A stretch of 61,093 bases of DNA from Myxococcales bacterium (GTDB lineage Bacteria; Myxococcota; UBA4151). The stretch spans positions 1-61,093 of the forward strand of contig PBND01000090.1 in assembly GCA_002722845.1 (NCBI GenBank). The letters are read 5' to 3'. The notes under the pieces were generated by a model. That model saw only the letters and a list, made by a program, of their open reading frames with translations. It searched no databases and was not told where the DNA came from. Each line of letters begins with the position of its first letter. The stretch's first letter is position 1. Shown piece after piece: positions 44,539-56,300 of the stretch. The translations under genes were made by a program, and so were the position numbers.

Positions 44539-46332
44539 GTTCACTTGGCAGCGTGCGCCGCCATGCTCGCCGTTTTCGATGGTTAAATGCCCGTCTTGGT
44601 TGGACAGGATCTCCATGGCGAGCGCAATGCCGAGGCCCGTTCCCGATGGTCGGCCATCGACGAAGGGTTCGCCGAGTTGTTTGAGCACCGCGTCTGGAAG
44701 GCCTGGGCCATCATCGGCGATGGTGAGGATCGCTCGGTCGCCCTTGCGCTCGCCTCGAACTCGAATGCCACCCTCGCCTTCGCCTAGCGCCTGCTGAGCA
44801 TTCTGGATCAGATTCATAAGGACGCCTTTGAGTCCGTCGGCGTCGGCGAGTACTTGGAGACCATCATCCACTTGGTGCTCGACTCTCGGATCGTTAAGGA
44901 AGGCGATCATCTCGGCGACAAAGGGGCCAAGATCGATGGTGCTGGGCTGGGGGTCCGGGAGTCGGGCCAAGCGCAAGTAAGCGTCTGTTACCCTTTCAAG
45001 TCGTTCCGCCTCGGAACGGATCTGGGCAAGCCAGCCTTCCGGGTCTGCATCGGTCGGAAGATCATCGCTCAACATCCGAGCAGCCAAGCCAATGGTCGAC
45101 AGTGGGTTACGGACTTCGTGAACCACGCGGGCGGCGACTCGGCCCATCGCGGCATGGCGTTCATGACGGCGCAGACCTTGCTCTGCTTGGACTCGTCGAC
45201 TGACATCCTCGATCACCAGAATGGCGCCTTTTACTTTGGCCGTTAGCACCCGGTCGCCCCGGTCCTCGAGGGGGATCAGGTGAACCGTTAGGGTTTGGTT
45301 GGTGCCATGGTCGACTTCTTCCATGACCCAGGTTTCCTCGCCGGCGAGGATACGCTGGAGTCGGGCTTCGCCGCCGGGCAGGAGGGGGCCGATGGGCGCT
45401 TCGCTCAGGCTCTTACCAACCATGTCTTGAGGGCGCGACCCAAAGAGGCTCCGAGCTGCCCGATTGAGTCGCCGTACCCGACCGGTGCCATCGGCGAGGA
45501 CGATGGCGAGGGGCATGGATTCGACAAGGTTATCTGCTTCTCTCTGGAGTGCTCGGGCCTGGCTCCGCTCATCACCGAGGGCAGCCTCTCGTTTACGGAT
45601 GGCCTCGACCATCCGGTTGAAAGCCTGAAGCACCCGGCCGATCTCATCCTGCCCACCATCGAGTTCGGGGACGGGTCTGCCCCGCTCTAGGTCATGCACG
45701 GCCCGGCGGAGCAGTTGGAGGCGACGAAAGGGAGCGATCATCGCGAAGGAGAGCAGGATCACTGCGAGCACGCCGGCGACGGCTAAGCCGATGAGTAGCC
45801 TCAGTTCGCCGGATCGAACCTGCTCCGCACGCCGGGTAAATTGGGTCAGCCGGGCCCGAGTGAGCACCAGCGTTCGCTGTGTCTGTTCGTCGACCCGCCG
45901 TAAGCCGGTGGTGAGGGTTTCTTCGTCAGGATTGTTCGGCAAGTCCTCAAGGGCTTGAATCAAGCCCGCTAGACTGTCGGTAATCGCTGGGATGAAACCT
46001 TGATCGGACCACCGGTCGATGAGCTTTTGTCGGTGCTTCTCTAGGTGTTGGGCCCGGGTCTTTAAGGCGCCGCCGTAGCGGGTCAGTTCTTCAGCCTGGG
46101 CGCCCGCCGCAGCTCGCGCGCCAAGATAGCTGTTTGTCGCCGCACTAAGAGCCTTTAACTCACCAAGCGCATCGGCCAATGGAAGCAGGCCATCGCCGGT
46201 GAGGACCATCTGGGTGGTCGAATTCCAAATCCTCAGACTGGCGACCGATGTGACGACACCGACGACCGCGATAAGGAGGAAATAGGCGAGCAGGAGTCGA
46301 CGTAATATGGAAAGCTGTCCGAACAGGGTCAT
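44524..46332 (-). CDS. Membrane sensor histidine kinase (HAMP-PAS-HisKA-HATPase)
   Basis: A 602-aa kinase. Two membrane helices (about 10-28 and 180-205) bracket a helical periplasmic sensor of about 150 residues. A HAMP domain follows, then a PAS domain with ESMPLAIVLADGTGRVRRLN, then HisKA with phospho-accepting H405 in VVHEVRNPLS. The ATPase part has NLIQNAQQAL, DDGPGLP and GTGLGIALA, NtrB-like in style. No response regulator is adjacent, so the partner is elsewhere. The gene is divergent from the PEGA protein gene. Confidence 0.92.
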   Translation of the reverse strand: MTLFGQLSILRRLLLAYFLLIAVVGVVTSVASLRIWNSTTQMVLTGDGLLPLADALGELKALSAATNSYLGARAAAGAQAEELTRYGGALKTRAQHLEKHRQKLIDRWSDQGFIPAITDSLAGLIQALEDLPNNPDEETLTTGLRRVDEQTQRTLVLTRARLTQFTRRAEQVRSGELRLLIGLAVAGVLAVILLSFAMIAPFRRLQLLRRAVHDLERGRPVPELDGGQDEIGRVLQAFNRMVEAIRKREAALGDERSQARALQREADNLVESMPLAIVLADGTGRVRRLNRAARSLFGSRPQDMVGKSLSEAPIGPLLPGGEARLQRILAGEETWVMEEVDHGTNQTLTVHLIPLEDRGDRVLTAKVKGAILVIEDVSRRVQAEQGLRRHERHAAMGRVAARVVHEVRNPLSTIGLAARMLSDDLPTDADPEGWLAQIRSEAERLERVTDAYLRLARLPDPQPSTIDLGPFVAEMIAFLNDPRVEHQVDDGLQVLADADGLKGVLMNLIQNAQQALGEGEGGIRVRGERKGDRAILTIADDGPGLPDAVLKQLGEPFVDGRPSGTGLGIALAMEILSNQDGHLTIENGEHGGARCQVNLPQA

Positions 46333-46392
46333 TGAAAGGCTACCTGCCCCATGCTAACCGGCCCCGCCCGGAGGGGTCGACCCCTCCTTGAG

Positions 46393-48303
46393 ATGAACGG
46401 AAACAGTTTGAAAAGACACGCTTTTGGCTTCGTGCTCGCATTTTCGACGCTCGCCGCGGCTCCCGCATGGGCTGTTGACGTCGATGATCTCCTCTCGGAG
46501 GGCAACAAAGAGGCGAAGAAGCCAAAGGTCCCTGTTTTCGTCATTCCGTTCCAGCCCGTTTGGAAGATGGCTAAAGCGGAGTTGGTTGCCGAAACCTACA
46601 AGAATGTTGCCTCGGAGTTTCGCCAGGCTGGTTTTGATCTGCAAAGCTACGACTTACGGGTGGATGCTAAGCCCTTCCAAGATCCGTCGGCTCGGCTGGC
46701 GAAAGTATGGGCGCGAGACCTGCGACGAGCTGAGCAGTACACCCAAAAACTTCGCTTCCGGATGGCCAAGAAGCACGCATCGAAAGTCATTCGTCAGATC
46801 CTTCAGAATGGTGAACATCTGCGGGAGCCCAAGTTGCTGTGTCGAAGCCTCGCCCTGGTGGCAGAAGCTGATTTGCGCCGTGGCAACGCAGGTCGAGCAG
46901 AGAAGATTCTAGATAAGTTGTCGGCCCAGTGTGACGGAGCCGCGGCCTCCCAGGGGGATGCCCAGCTTTCCACGGCCTTTGAGGAGGCGATGGCAGATGC
47001 GGATGGTCGTCGTCGCCGTCGAGTCGCCGGCGAATTAATCATTCGAGCCGACGAGCCCCATGCTCAGGTCTACGTGAACGGCCGAGCCTTGGGCGAGGCG
47101 CCGGTTCGGATCAAGGAGATGCCGCCTGGCGACCATGTGGTCGGTGTGACCAAGGCCGGCCTGAAGTCCTGGGGCAAGGTGGTAAAAGTCGGCAGTGAGG
47201 CTGCTGAAGTTCGGGCCAGTCTGAGTGCGAAACTTGGAGGCGCTCGTAAGGGTGAGATGGTGCAGGCCCTGCGGGATAATCAACTCACCACAGGCGGTGT
47301 TGGCTCTGCAGCTAAGTTGCTTTCGGCCATGGGCAAGGGTGCCAAGGTCGGCATTTTTGGTGTCGTCGCCAAGGAGGGTGCGGCGATCCGTGTGCGCCTG
47401 ATCGCTTTCGACAATCGGGGCCGAGTCCACCAGTTCAAGCCCATGAACTTCGATACAGACTTCTTGACCACCGGCACCGAGATGTTTGGCTTTGCGGACA
47501 CATTGAAGGCTTTAAACGAGCGCTTCGATGGCAAGAGTCTGAAGGCTGATCTGACGATGATCCCAGACCTAAAGCGCGCCAACCTGCCGCTGCGGGATCT
47601 GGCTTGGGCGGCCGGTAGCGGTCGAGCGGGCCCTTCCCGTCGTGCTTCTCGTGACCGGGGACCCTTGCAGCGCCGTACGGCGGAGGACCGCAAGCGGGAA
47701 GCCGAAGAACGAGCCAGGAAGCGTGACCAAGAGCGCAAACGGATGTTCGAGGACCGTAAAAAGCGTGATCGTGAAGCGCGTGACCGCCGCAGTGCACGGC
47801 GCGATGTCCAGGATGAAGATCGCCGTTCGGGGCCGATTCGCCGCGATGACCGTCGCAGTCGACGGGACCGAGATGACCGTCGCGGCCGCTCCGACCGTGA
47901 CCGGGGTGACGACTGGGACCGAGCTGACAACGATGATCGTCGGCGTCGGGGTGACCGTGACCGCGATCGCGATTGGGATGATGACCAAGACCGAGACGAC
48001 CGGCGTGGCTCAGCCCGTCGAAGCGACGACCGTGACGATGATCGGGCGGCGGGCGGAGATCGTGGTGATGACCGTCGGTCGAAGCGAGACCGAGATCGGC
48101 CGAGAGAGGCTGCTCGGACCTGGTCCGGCGACGATGGCCCACGGCGTCGACTGCGCCGCCGGCGCGGTCGGGTGAACTGGGGCATGGTCGGCGGGATTGG
48201 CGCGGCCAGTGTTTTGGCGATTGGCGGGGGCTATTTCGCCTATCAACAGCTGACCGGCGCACCGGCCGAGGTGAACGTCGGCGTGACTTGGAATACGCAA
48301 TGA
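46393..48303 (+). CDS. Exported PEGA protein with long Arg/Asp-rich domain
   Basis: A 636-aa protein. The ATG at 46393 gives a classic signal peptide (LAFSTLAAAPAWA); an upstream in-frame ATG at 46351 adds 14 residues. A helical N-terminal domain is followed by a PEGA domain (about 215-290, GELIIRADEPHAQVYVNGRA). A middle domain (GVFGVVAKEGA-like GIFGVVAKEGAAIRVRL) follows, then residues about 421-590 almost wholly of Arg, Asp, Glu, Lys, with RDRDRD-type runs. One membrane helix near 597-617 (VGGIGAASVLAIGGGYFAY) ends the chain. The mixed-charge stretch has no folded homologue I know. First of a three-gene surface cluster with ATGA coupling to the kelch gene. Confidence 0.85.
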   Translation: MNGNSLKRHAFGFVLAFSTLAAAPAWAVDVDDLLSEGNKEAKKPKVPVFVIPFQPVWKMAKAELVAETYKNVASEFRQAGFDLQSYDLRVDAKPFQDPSARLAKVWARDLRRAEQYTQKLRFRMAKKHASKVIRQILQNGEHLREPKLLCRSLALVAEADLRRGNAGRAEKILDKLSAQCDGAAASQGDAQLSTAFEEAMADADGRRRRRVAGELIIRADEPHAQVYVNGRALGEAPVRIKEMPPGDHVVGVTKAGLKSWGKVVKVGSEAAEVRASLSAKLGGARKGEMVQALRDNQLTTGGVGSAAKLLSAMGKGAKVGIFGVVAKEGAAIRVRLIAFDNRGRVHQFKPMNFDTDFLTTGTEMFGFADTLKALNERFDGKSLKADLTMIPDLKRANLPLRDLAWAAGSGRAGPSRRASRDRGPLQRRTAEDRKREAEERARKRDQERKRMFEDRKKRDREARDRRSARRDVQDEDRRSGPIRRDDRRSRRDRDDRRGRSDRDRGDDWDRADNDDRRRRGDRDRDRDWDDDQDRDDRRGSARRSDDRDDDRAAGGDRGDDRRSKRDRDRPREAARTWSGDDGPRRRLRRRRGRVNWGMVGGIGAASVLAIGGGYFAYQQLTGAPAEVNVGVTWNTQ

Positions 48304-50234
48304 ACCGCCTAGGACTTCTCATGCTTGCCCTTGCAGTGGGGGCTTGTTCAAACAGTCGACAGATCGATGTTCGCGTCGCCCAGATGTGCAAGAATCGTTC
48401 GTTCACGCAGCACATTCAGACGGTCCGAGTGGTCGTTGAGGACCCCACGGGTCGTAATGCGGAGTTGGACGAGCAGCGCTATGCCGACAGTGGCGATTAC
48501 ACGACGGGCCAAATCAGCCTCGAAGGTGTCCCAACCTACATGACCAGCGAGGGGGCGCTCGATAGCCCCTTTGTCGTTCGATGGTACGGATCGGAGAGCC
48601 CCCAGCCTCCTTTCGAAGCGAGCTCTATTCTCGGTTATGGTGCTTCCGGGCATCTGTCGTTTAGCGACGATGACAACAGCGATCGGCAAGTCTTTCTGCC
48701 GCTCATGCAGGTGGGACGGTTTTCGCCAACGACTGATCTAAAACGATCCTTTGATTTGGTGAATGCTGGCGAGGTCTGCTCTCAGATGGTCGCGGACCGC
48801 TATGGGCACACGGCCACGTACATCCCAGCCCTTGGCAAGGTCCTCTTGGTGGGCGGTCGGACCACCTGCGATTCTGGAGAGACCTGCCGGCGCCAGCCGG
48901 GCGAGGGGATTGGTGTCACCGATTTGGTGACTGCAGAACTCTTCGATCCCGGTACGGGGCTCTTCGAGGAATTGCCTGTGCCGCCGCCCCCCGCGCGGGC
49001 TTTCCATAGTGCGACGTTGCTCGGCGATGACATCGTCCTGATCGCCGGTGGTCGGCGACTTCGCAACACGGAAGGGGCCGAGGAGGTCCTTGGGACCGCC
49101 TACCTCTTTAGCGCTACCCTCTATAAGTCCTTCAAGGAGGACGAGGCACCGAGCCCCTGGACCAACGCCATCGCCATGGGCACCAACGCTCGATATGCGC
49201 GGGTGCACCACAGCGCCATGGCGATCAATGATCGTAAAGCGCTGCTCGCCGGCGGCATCTTCAAGTTGAATGGCCCCGGCTTACCGAGCCTGGATCCAGA
49301 TTTGGTGGGTGTTGAAGGCAACACTGCGCCGACAATCGTGGTGTTTGAGTTGGGGGCTGATCGACACAGCGGCGAGTTTACGCCGGCGAGTTCCTTCCTC
49401 AACCGTCCTCGGGCCGGTGGCAAGTTGGTCAAGCGCCCTAACCAGTCCGGTGGTAAGGCATTGATCATCGGCGGCTACGATACGACGGGCCCCATCGCGG
49501 CGGTTGAAGAGATCAGCAACCTCAACGGCCCGCCGAGTGATATCATCGTATCCGAGTATGCGACGCTGCCGGTCCCGGTCTTTGGGCACACGGCCACCGA
49601 TGTGAACGGTCGAGTGTTGGTTTACGGTGGCTTTACGAGCTTTCCAGATCTCTCATCGGCCGGTCTCTCCTGCGATGGTCTCTCCAGTCCGAACTTCTGT
49701 AACCTAGAGTGGTTGCGGCTCCGCATTCCCGGTAGCGGCGTGGCGAAGGAGAACTTGATCCAGAGCATGACGCATACGGTTCAGGTGGTCGACCTGGGGA
49801 CTGAGTCAGCCTTCGAGGTCGGTAATGCCCGGGAGACGGATCCGGCCAGTAGCGACTTTCTCCCCAACGACTTGGCCGGCCGAGTTTGGCACCAAGCCGT
49901 TGCACTTGAAGACGGTCGAGTGGTCATTGGAGGCGGACTCGGTCGCAAACACCTAAGAGACACCGAATATGAGGTCACCCACGAAGCGGGTGTGGCTTTC
50001 GAGGTCTGCGAGGTCGAGCCAACGGTCTTTTGCCAGGTGCCAAAGTCGTTTCGCTTCTCTGGCGATCGCAACAGTTCAGGCCGTTCTGACTTTCGCCTGA
50101 CTCATCTGCCCGGGGATGTGCTTCTCGCCACCGGTGGACGAGGCGGACTGACGGGAATTCAGCAAGGCCAGGATACGCCTTCGCTCAATCCCAGCCGAGT
50201 GGCTCAGTTGGGTGTGGCGCCCCTTCGAGATTAA
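48300..50234 (+). CDS. Kelch-type beta-propeller lipoprotein
   Basis: A 644-aa lipoprotein: MNRLGLLMLALAVGAC gives the lipobox. After a short N-terminal domain at least five kelch/galactose-oxidase-like repeats are readable: RYGHTATYIPALGKVLLVGG, RAFHSATLLGDDIVLIAGG, RVHHSAMAIND, VFGHTATDVNGRVLVYGG, and RVWHQAVALEDGRVVIGGG. These fold as propeller blades, usually for binding. Several Cys pairs lie between blades. Start overlaps the PEGA gene's stop (ATGA); an ATG 12 nt upstream is less likely. Confidence 0.88.
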   Translation: MNRLGLLMLALAVGACSNSRQIDVRVAQMCKNRSFTQHIQTVRVVVEDPTGRNAELDEQRYADSGDYTTGQISLEGVPTYMTSEGALDSPFVVRWYGSESPQPPFEASSILGYGASGHLSFSDDDNSDRQVFLPLMQVGRFSPTTDLKRSFDLVNAGEVCSQMVADRYGHTATYIPALGKVLLVGGRTTCDSGETCRRQPGEGIGVTDLVTAELFDPGTGLFEELPVPPPPARAFHSATLLGDDIVLIAGGRRLRNTEGAEEVLGTAYLFSATLYKSFKEDEAPSPWTNAIAMGTNARYARVHHSAMAINDRKALLAGGIFKLNGPGLPSLDPDLVGVEGNTAPTIVVFELGADRHSGEFTPASSFLNRPRAGGKLVKRPNQSGGKALIIGGYDTTGPIAAVEEISNLNGPPSDIIVSEYATLPVPVFGHTATDVNGRVLVYGGFTSFPDLSSAGLSCDGLSSPNFCNLEWLRLRIPGSGVAKENLIQSMTHTVQVVDLGTESAFEVGNARETDPASSDFLPNDLAGRVWHQAVALEDGRVVIGGGLGRKHLRDTEYEVTHEAGVAFEVCEVEPTVFCQVPKSFRFSGDRNSSGRSDFRLTHLPGDVLLATGGRGGLTGIQQGQDTPSLNPSRVAQLGVAPLRD

Positions 50235-50266
50235 GGCTGTTTCGAAAAGGCCGAGCCATCGTGCGA

Positions 50267-50286
50267 TCCTCGCCCAGGCGCGAGGA
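50267..50286. other. Hairpin in the gap before the giant surface protein gene
   Basis: TCCTCGC (50267-50273) and GCGAGGA (50280-50286) form a perfect 7-bp stem with a 6-nt CCAGGC loop, 33 nt after the kelch gene stop. There is no U-tract, so it is at most a weak terminator. The rest of this 157-bp gap shows no certain promoter. Confidence 0.4.
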
Positions 50287-50391
50287 CCCATGATAAGGAA
50301 TGGTCAAAGACTGGCGTCAACCATGGTGACAGGCTAGGTTGCGTTTGCGGTCACACGGAGGGTATCGCCCGCTTTAGGGGCTCCCCGATCT

Positions 50392-53300
50392 ATGAGCTTT
50401 CGAGGCTTCGTTACGATTATTGCGCTTTTGCTGTCGGCATCGCCCGCATGGGCGATTGTAGTCGGCGAGTATCCTGAGTTCGAGCGCCAGTACTCCGTCT
50501 TCGGTAATCGAGAAGTGACCGGGAATACCTCCATGGTCCACTACGGCACCGTCAACACGGCCCTGGCCAGCGAGGGGCGTTCCCGGGGGGACGTGACCCG
50601 AATCCCCCAAGGGGCGACGATTGAGTCTGCCTTTTTGTTCTGGTCCGGGACGGCCAACGAGAATGGTCCCGATCCGAACGTTCATTTCACCCTGCCCAAC
50701 GGCACGACCATCAGAGATCTCGATATTCGTAACCTTCAGCCGGGTGAGCCGGCAGGAGCGCTCGAGAACAGTGGTTGCATCGAGCGGACGAAACGATGGC
50801 AAAGGGCCGCATTTCAGGGGGGGCAGACCCTCACTGCCGATTTGACCTCCTTTTACTGTCGGCGGGATGTCACCCATCTCTTGCAGACGCTCGCACCCAA
50901 CTACAACGGTGCCTACGGCGTGGACGCTCTGGATGCCCTTCCGGGCTGGCCCGATGGCGTTGACGGCACACCGGGGCTGACCCTGGGGCAGGGGGGCTGT
51001 TGGATTGACGTGTTTAATCGGAACCGGATTCCTGCGGCGCAGCAGATCGCTTGCCAGGCCATGTACGCTGGCTGGTCCCTCGTCATCATCTGGAGTCACC
51101 CCAACGTACGTATTCGCCGAAACATCTCCCTCTACGATGGTTTCGTGCTTCTCGACGATGACGACAGTGGCAGTGGTCTGATCAATTACGACATCGCTGG
51201 CTTCACCGTGGCCGAGGATGCCGAAGGGGAGTTCGCCTTCTTCGGTCTCGAGGGCGACGAGCAGTTGGGATCCACCCAGGAGGACCAGCCGCCGCCCCTC
51301 TTCTGTGATGTCTGTCCTGACTTCATCGAGATGACGGTCGGTAACCGAGCGCCGGTTCAGTTGTTTAATGGTGGGAACCCAGTGGGGAACTTGTGGAACG
51401 GTTCAACGCCCGGCGGTGCGAGTCCCGGTGTTGACCTCGACACCTATGATATCGGCGCATCAGGCCTCCAGATTATCCGCGAAAACGACCAGTCGGCTCG
51501 CCTGAGAGCCGGTACTGGTGATGGTCGAGCCGGCGGCGCAACGGGTGGTGGCGAGTTGGTCTTTCTCGGTTGGTCTGCCTTGAGCCTTGATACCTATGCG
51601 CCCGATCTCAACAATCCGCAGACCCGCAAGAGCGTCTTTCCTACCGAGGCAGGTCCTGGCCAAACGCTCCTCTATCGCATTGAGGTGGTCAACGACGGCT
51701 CGGCCGATGCGACCAACCTGGTGATTCGAGACATCGTGCCCACGGGGACCACCTACCGGGCTGGGACCACTCGAACGGACTGTGGTGCAGATGCAAGCGA
51801 CGTGGGGGGGACGACTCGACTTGAAACCGGTCTGACCATCGCCAATCTGCCCTTTCAACCCCCGGGACTCGCCCGCTGCGTGATTAGCTTTGAGGTCACG
51901 GTCGACGGCGATGCGCGCCCCGGTGACCGGATTCGTAACACCGCAAACATCGCGAGTGTCGAACAGGCCTCCTTCAACACGAACACGGCGGAGACTCGGA
52001 TTCTTGGCCCCGAGTTGGGCACGCCCCTAAAGCGTGTCAGAAACCCGGCTGGCGGCGCCTACCAGCCCGGACAGATGATCGAGTACACCATCGAGGTCGT
52101 GAACGATGGGCAGACCAACGCCTCGGGGATCACGGTGACGGACCAACTTCCCCCCGGTCTGACCTTCTCTTTCGCAAATCCTGCACCGACGAACTTCGAT
52201 GGGGCCACCGGCACGCTGACTTGGACCGATGTCGCTGTTGAAGGTCGCAGTGTGACACCATTGCTCATCTATGCGGTGATTGCGGAACTACCCGGTGGCA
52301 CGGTGGTCACCAACCAAGCGGAGCTCACTGCGGACTTTCTCGGTGCACCGAGCCTCACCGATGATCCGGACACGCCTGCGCCGCTCGATGGCACCACCTT
52401 TGTGATCGTCAATGGCGAGGACTTTACCACCTCCACGAAGACCGTGGCGGTGGAGGGTGGTGGAGCGGTTGTGCCCGGGGCCGTCCTGAACTGGGAGATC
52501 AGTCTGACCAATACGGGTAACCGGCCGGGCAGCGTGAGCTTGTCTGATCCTGTACCGGCGGTTGCTGCGGACAGTTGTCTGCTTCGTGGTACTGGACCGG
52601 GGTTGCAGGCTGATTGTTCGGCAGATGGAGTGCTGACGGTGACGGGTAATGTGCCTCCGGGCCAAACACGCACAGTCAGTTTTTCCACCGTGCTCCAAGA
52701 TGTGCCCGATGGCACTGAGTTACGAAACATCGCCTACTTGGCTCGGGAGGATCAGGACGACCTCTCTATCGCTGCGAACACCTTGGTCGTGGCCCGGGGT
52801 GGTCTACTTGCAGGCCAGTGGGCCGCCGAGGATGTCGACGGGGCACCCTTGGGTAGCGAGGATGAACTGGCCCTGACCCTGACCCTGGAGAACGTCGGTG
52901 GCGCCAACGCCCAGCAGGTGGGGGTTTCGTTGCCGCTGGACGACGATGTAGAGTTCATTGCCGCCGGAGATGGTGGGCAACTGCAAGGCAACCGGGTGGT
53001 GTGGAGTGGCCTAGGGGATCTCGCCGCTGGTGAGACACGGGTTGTCACGTTGCGGGTGCGCACCCGGCCCGAGCGGGCCATCGGAACGACCATCACGCTG
53101 ACAGCCCAGCTCTCGGGCGCCAATATCCCGTTGACCAACAGTGAAACGCTGGAGTTGACCATCGATGCGCCGGGACTCCTGGCTGTGGACAAGGCGGTCG
53201 AAGACCTGAACGGCGGTGATTATCGCCCCGGCGACGTGGTTCGTTACGCACTCACCATTCGCAATGAAGGCGAGGTGCTTGTACGTAACCTGGTCCTGAC

Positions 53301-56300
53301 CGACCCGATCCCCGATGGCCTCTTGAATGCAAACGCCAACGGTGGCGGTCAGTTGGCCGATGGCGTGATCACGTGGAACGAGGCTGCGAATCCCGCCTTC
53401 GGCTCCCTCGGCCCGGGACAAAGCATCGAGGTTGAGTTCATCGCCCGTCTCGCTTCGCCCATGGAAGATGGACGGGAGATCGAGAACCAAGCTCGCTTGA
53501 TCTCGCAGGACGCCCCAGCGGTCTTGTCCAACGATCCCGCCACCGATCTCCCCGATGATCCGACTCGCTTCATCGTCGAGTCGGAAACGACTTTACTCGT
53601 GGAGAAAGTCGATGAAGCGGTGGGCGATGGTGCCTATGCGCCGGGCACGGCGGTGACTTATACCCTGCGCCTCCGTAGCGGTGGCAGCCAACGGGCCCTA
53701 GGGCTTGAGGTCAGCGATACGGTGCCCGACAGTCTGACCATTACCTCCGCCTCTCTCAATGGTCAGATCCAGGGGCGGACGGTCACTTGGACCCAGGCTC
53801 AGGTGCCGGCTCTCGCCGCCATGAATCCGGGCGACGAGGTCCTATTGAGTGTGACCGCAACCATCGACCCCCGGGCGATCAATGGTGATGTGGTGGCGAA
53901 CCAGGCGCGGGTCGTTGGGCAGACCTTGCCCGAGGCCGTTCTCAGTAACGACCCAGACACGGCTGCCGCGGATGATCCCACGGAGTTCATCGTTGGCGGT
54001 AGTCCTGAACTCGCCTTTACCAAGCAGGTCACCGAGGACGTCGAAGATGGTGTCTTCCGCATTGGCGAAACGGTTCGTTACACGCTGACCGTCCGTAACC
54101 TGGGCTCAGTCGACGCCCGTCAGGTGGAGATTACGGACCCATTGAGCGAGCATCTGGTCGACGTGGAAGTCCTGAATGATTGGGCTGTGGTCCGGGATGG
54201 TTTGCTTGAGGGCACGTTGCCCCTGATCGAACACGGGCGCAGCGTCGATTTGGCCTTCACAGCGGTGATCGCACCGGCCCCGGACGGCACGGAAGTCTCC
54301 AACGTCGCGCTGTTGCGAGCATTGGGTGCAGAGGATGCTCAGGTCAGCGACGACCCCACGCTGCCGGGCGATGCCGACCCCACAGTCTTCACCATCACCG
54401 CCGAAGAGGGGGTTCGCCTCGTGAAGACGGCCCTCGGATTGGACGGCCAAGCCCTCGGTCCCGAGGATCGGATCTTGCCCGGTGCCAATCTCACCTACGC
54501 ATTGGCCCTCAGCAATACGGGGCAGGTGATCGCGCGCAATGTCACGGTGGTCGATAATGTCCCTGTTGAATTGAATGAGCCGACGCCGGAAGCCGGTAGC
54601 GGCGGCCTGGTGGATGGTCAGCAACTGACATGGAATATCTCCGAGCTCGCCGCGGGCGAAACCGTTAACCTGCGTTTCTCAGCGACCGTCGCCGGCCTTC
54701 TAGCGGAAGGCACCGAGATCTCCAATCAGGGCAGCGCCCGCCTGGCTAACGAGGTCACGCTTTCCGATGACGGTGATCCAGACAACGGGGAGTCGAACCC
54801 CACCATCGTCATCGTCGGCAGGGCACCCCAGCCCGACCCCGTCGTCACCAAGACCGTGGAGCCGAGGGCAGCCCAGCGTGGCGACCGGGTGACGTGGACG
54901 GTCCTGGTCGAGAATCAAGGGGATGGCCCGCTGCAAGACGCCTTGTTAGAGGACTCCATAAGTACTGCGTTGGCTGTGGATTCCGTGGAGGGCGGGGTCT
55001 TTGGCGGTGGGGTCGCATCGGCGGCGATCTCCCTGGCACCGGGCGAGCGCCATGAGATGGTGATCGTTACGCGCATTCTGGACTCGGCCCCCCAGGAGAT
55101 CACGAATCAGGCTGGATTGACCCTGGGGCCAGAACTCCGGCTCAGCGATGACCCTGATCAGCCAGGGCAGCAGGACGAGACCCTACTGACCGTCGAGGCG
55201 GCCCCCTTCGATCTTTGGCTCGAGAAGACGGTCGAGGATGTGAACGGTGGTAATGTAGAGGCTGGCGATACGCTCCGTTACCAGCTGTTCGTGAACAACC
55301 GTGGCACCGAGCCTGTCTCCGAACTGACCCTCTCCGATCTCCTCGATGGGAAACTTCAGTTGGTTGCGGGGAGTTTGGTCTTCGACGGCGGGGTGCTTCC
55401 TGCGGACGGGGAGGCTCAACTCTTCACGGCCAACGGCGTCCTCCTACCAGGGACGCTGGCCGCCGGCGAGATCTGGACGCTCACCTTTGAAGCCACGGTG
55501 GATGGGGGTGCAGCGGCCGGTGACCAGATCGCCAATCAGGCCGGGCTGCAACACGATGATCTGGGCCAAGTCCTCTTGTCCGATGATCCGCGCTTGCCTG
55601 GTGGTCCCCAGGCGACGGTGGTTGAAGTGGGTCGCTCCGGCACGATTCAGGTCGTGAAAACAGTGTCACCGACCGAGGCCGTTCTGGGCGACGAGGTTAC
55701 GTGGACCTTGGAGTTGTTGAGTACTTTGAATGGTGGGGCAGTCCTACGCCTTGAGGATGTTTTGCCCGCCGGTGTCGAATACGTCACAGAATCGCTCTCC
55801 CTCGATGGGCAGGCCCTGACCGACGCCGTTGATTTTGATCCGGCCAGCGTGACGGGTGGAACCATCCTCGTTCAGTCCGACATCGACGCGGACATCCGTC
55901 GAGCGGTGCTGACCTTCCGAACACGGGTGACCTCGCTCGGGGGTACCGTTGAGAATCAGGCAACCTTCGCCGTGGACGGCGTCGAGGGACGCTCCGATGG
56001 CGACCCCACCCAGCCGGGACAAAACCCAACGGTGCTCACGGTGGGTCAGGCGCCGTTTGATCTGTCCAGTTCGGAGAAGCGGGCGGTTGATGTGAACGGT
56101 GGTCGTTTGGAGCCAGGGGACCGCATTCGTTATGAATTGCAGTTAACCAATACGGGGGGCCAAGAGGCTCTCCTGGCGCCGGGGCAACTGATCGACCCCC
56201 TCCCCGAGGGCACGACCTACGTCGAGTCGAGTGCTGAGCCTGAGGGCCTATTGAGTCATCTCGATGGGGAGCTCACGAGTCGGGACCTTCTGACCATACC

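Noticed and set aside
47280..48185. Long Ser/Arg-rich reading frame on the minus strand inside the PEGA/RD gene
   Set aside because: It is the mirror of the repetitive Arg/Asp codons; composition is extreme and no family sequence is seen.
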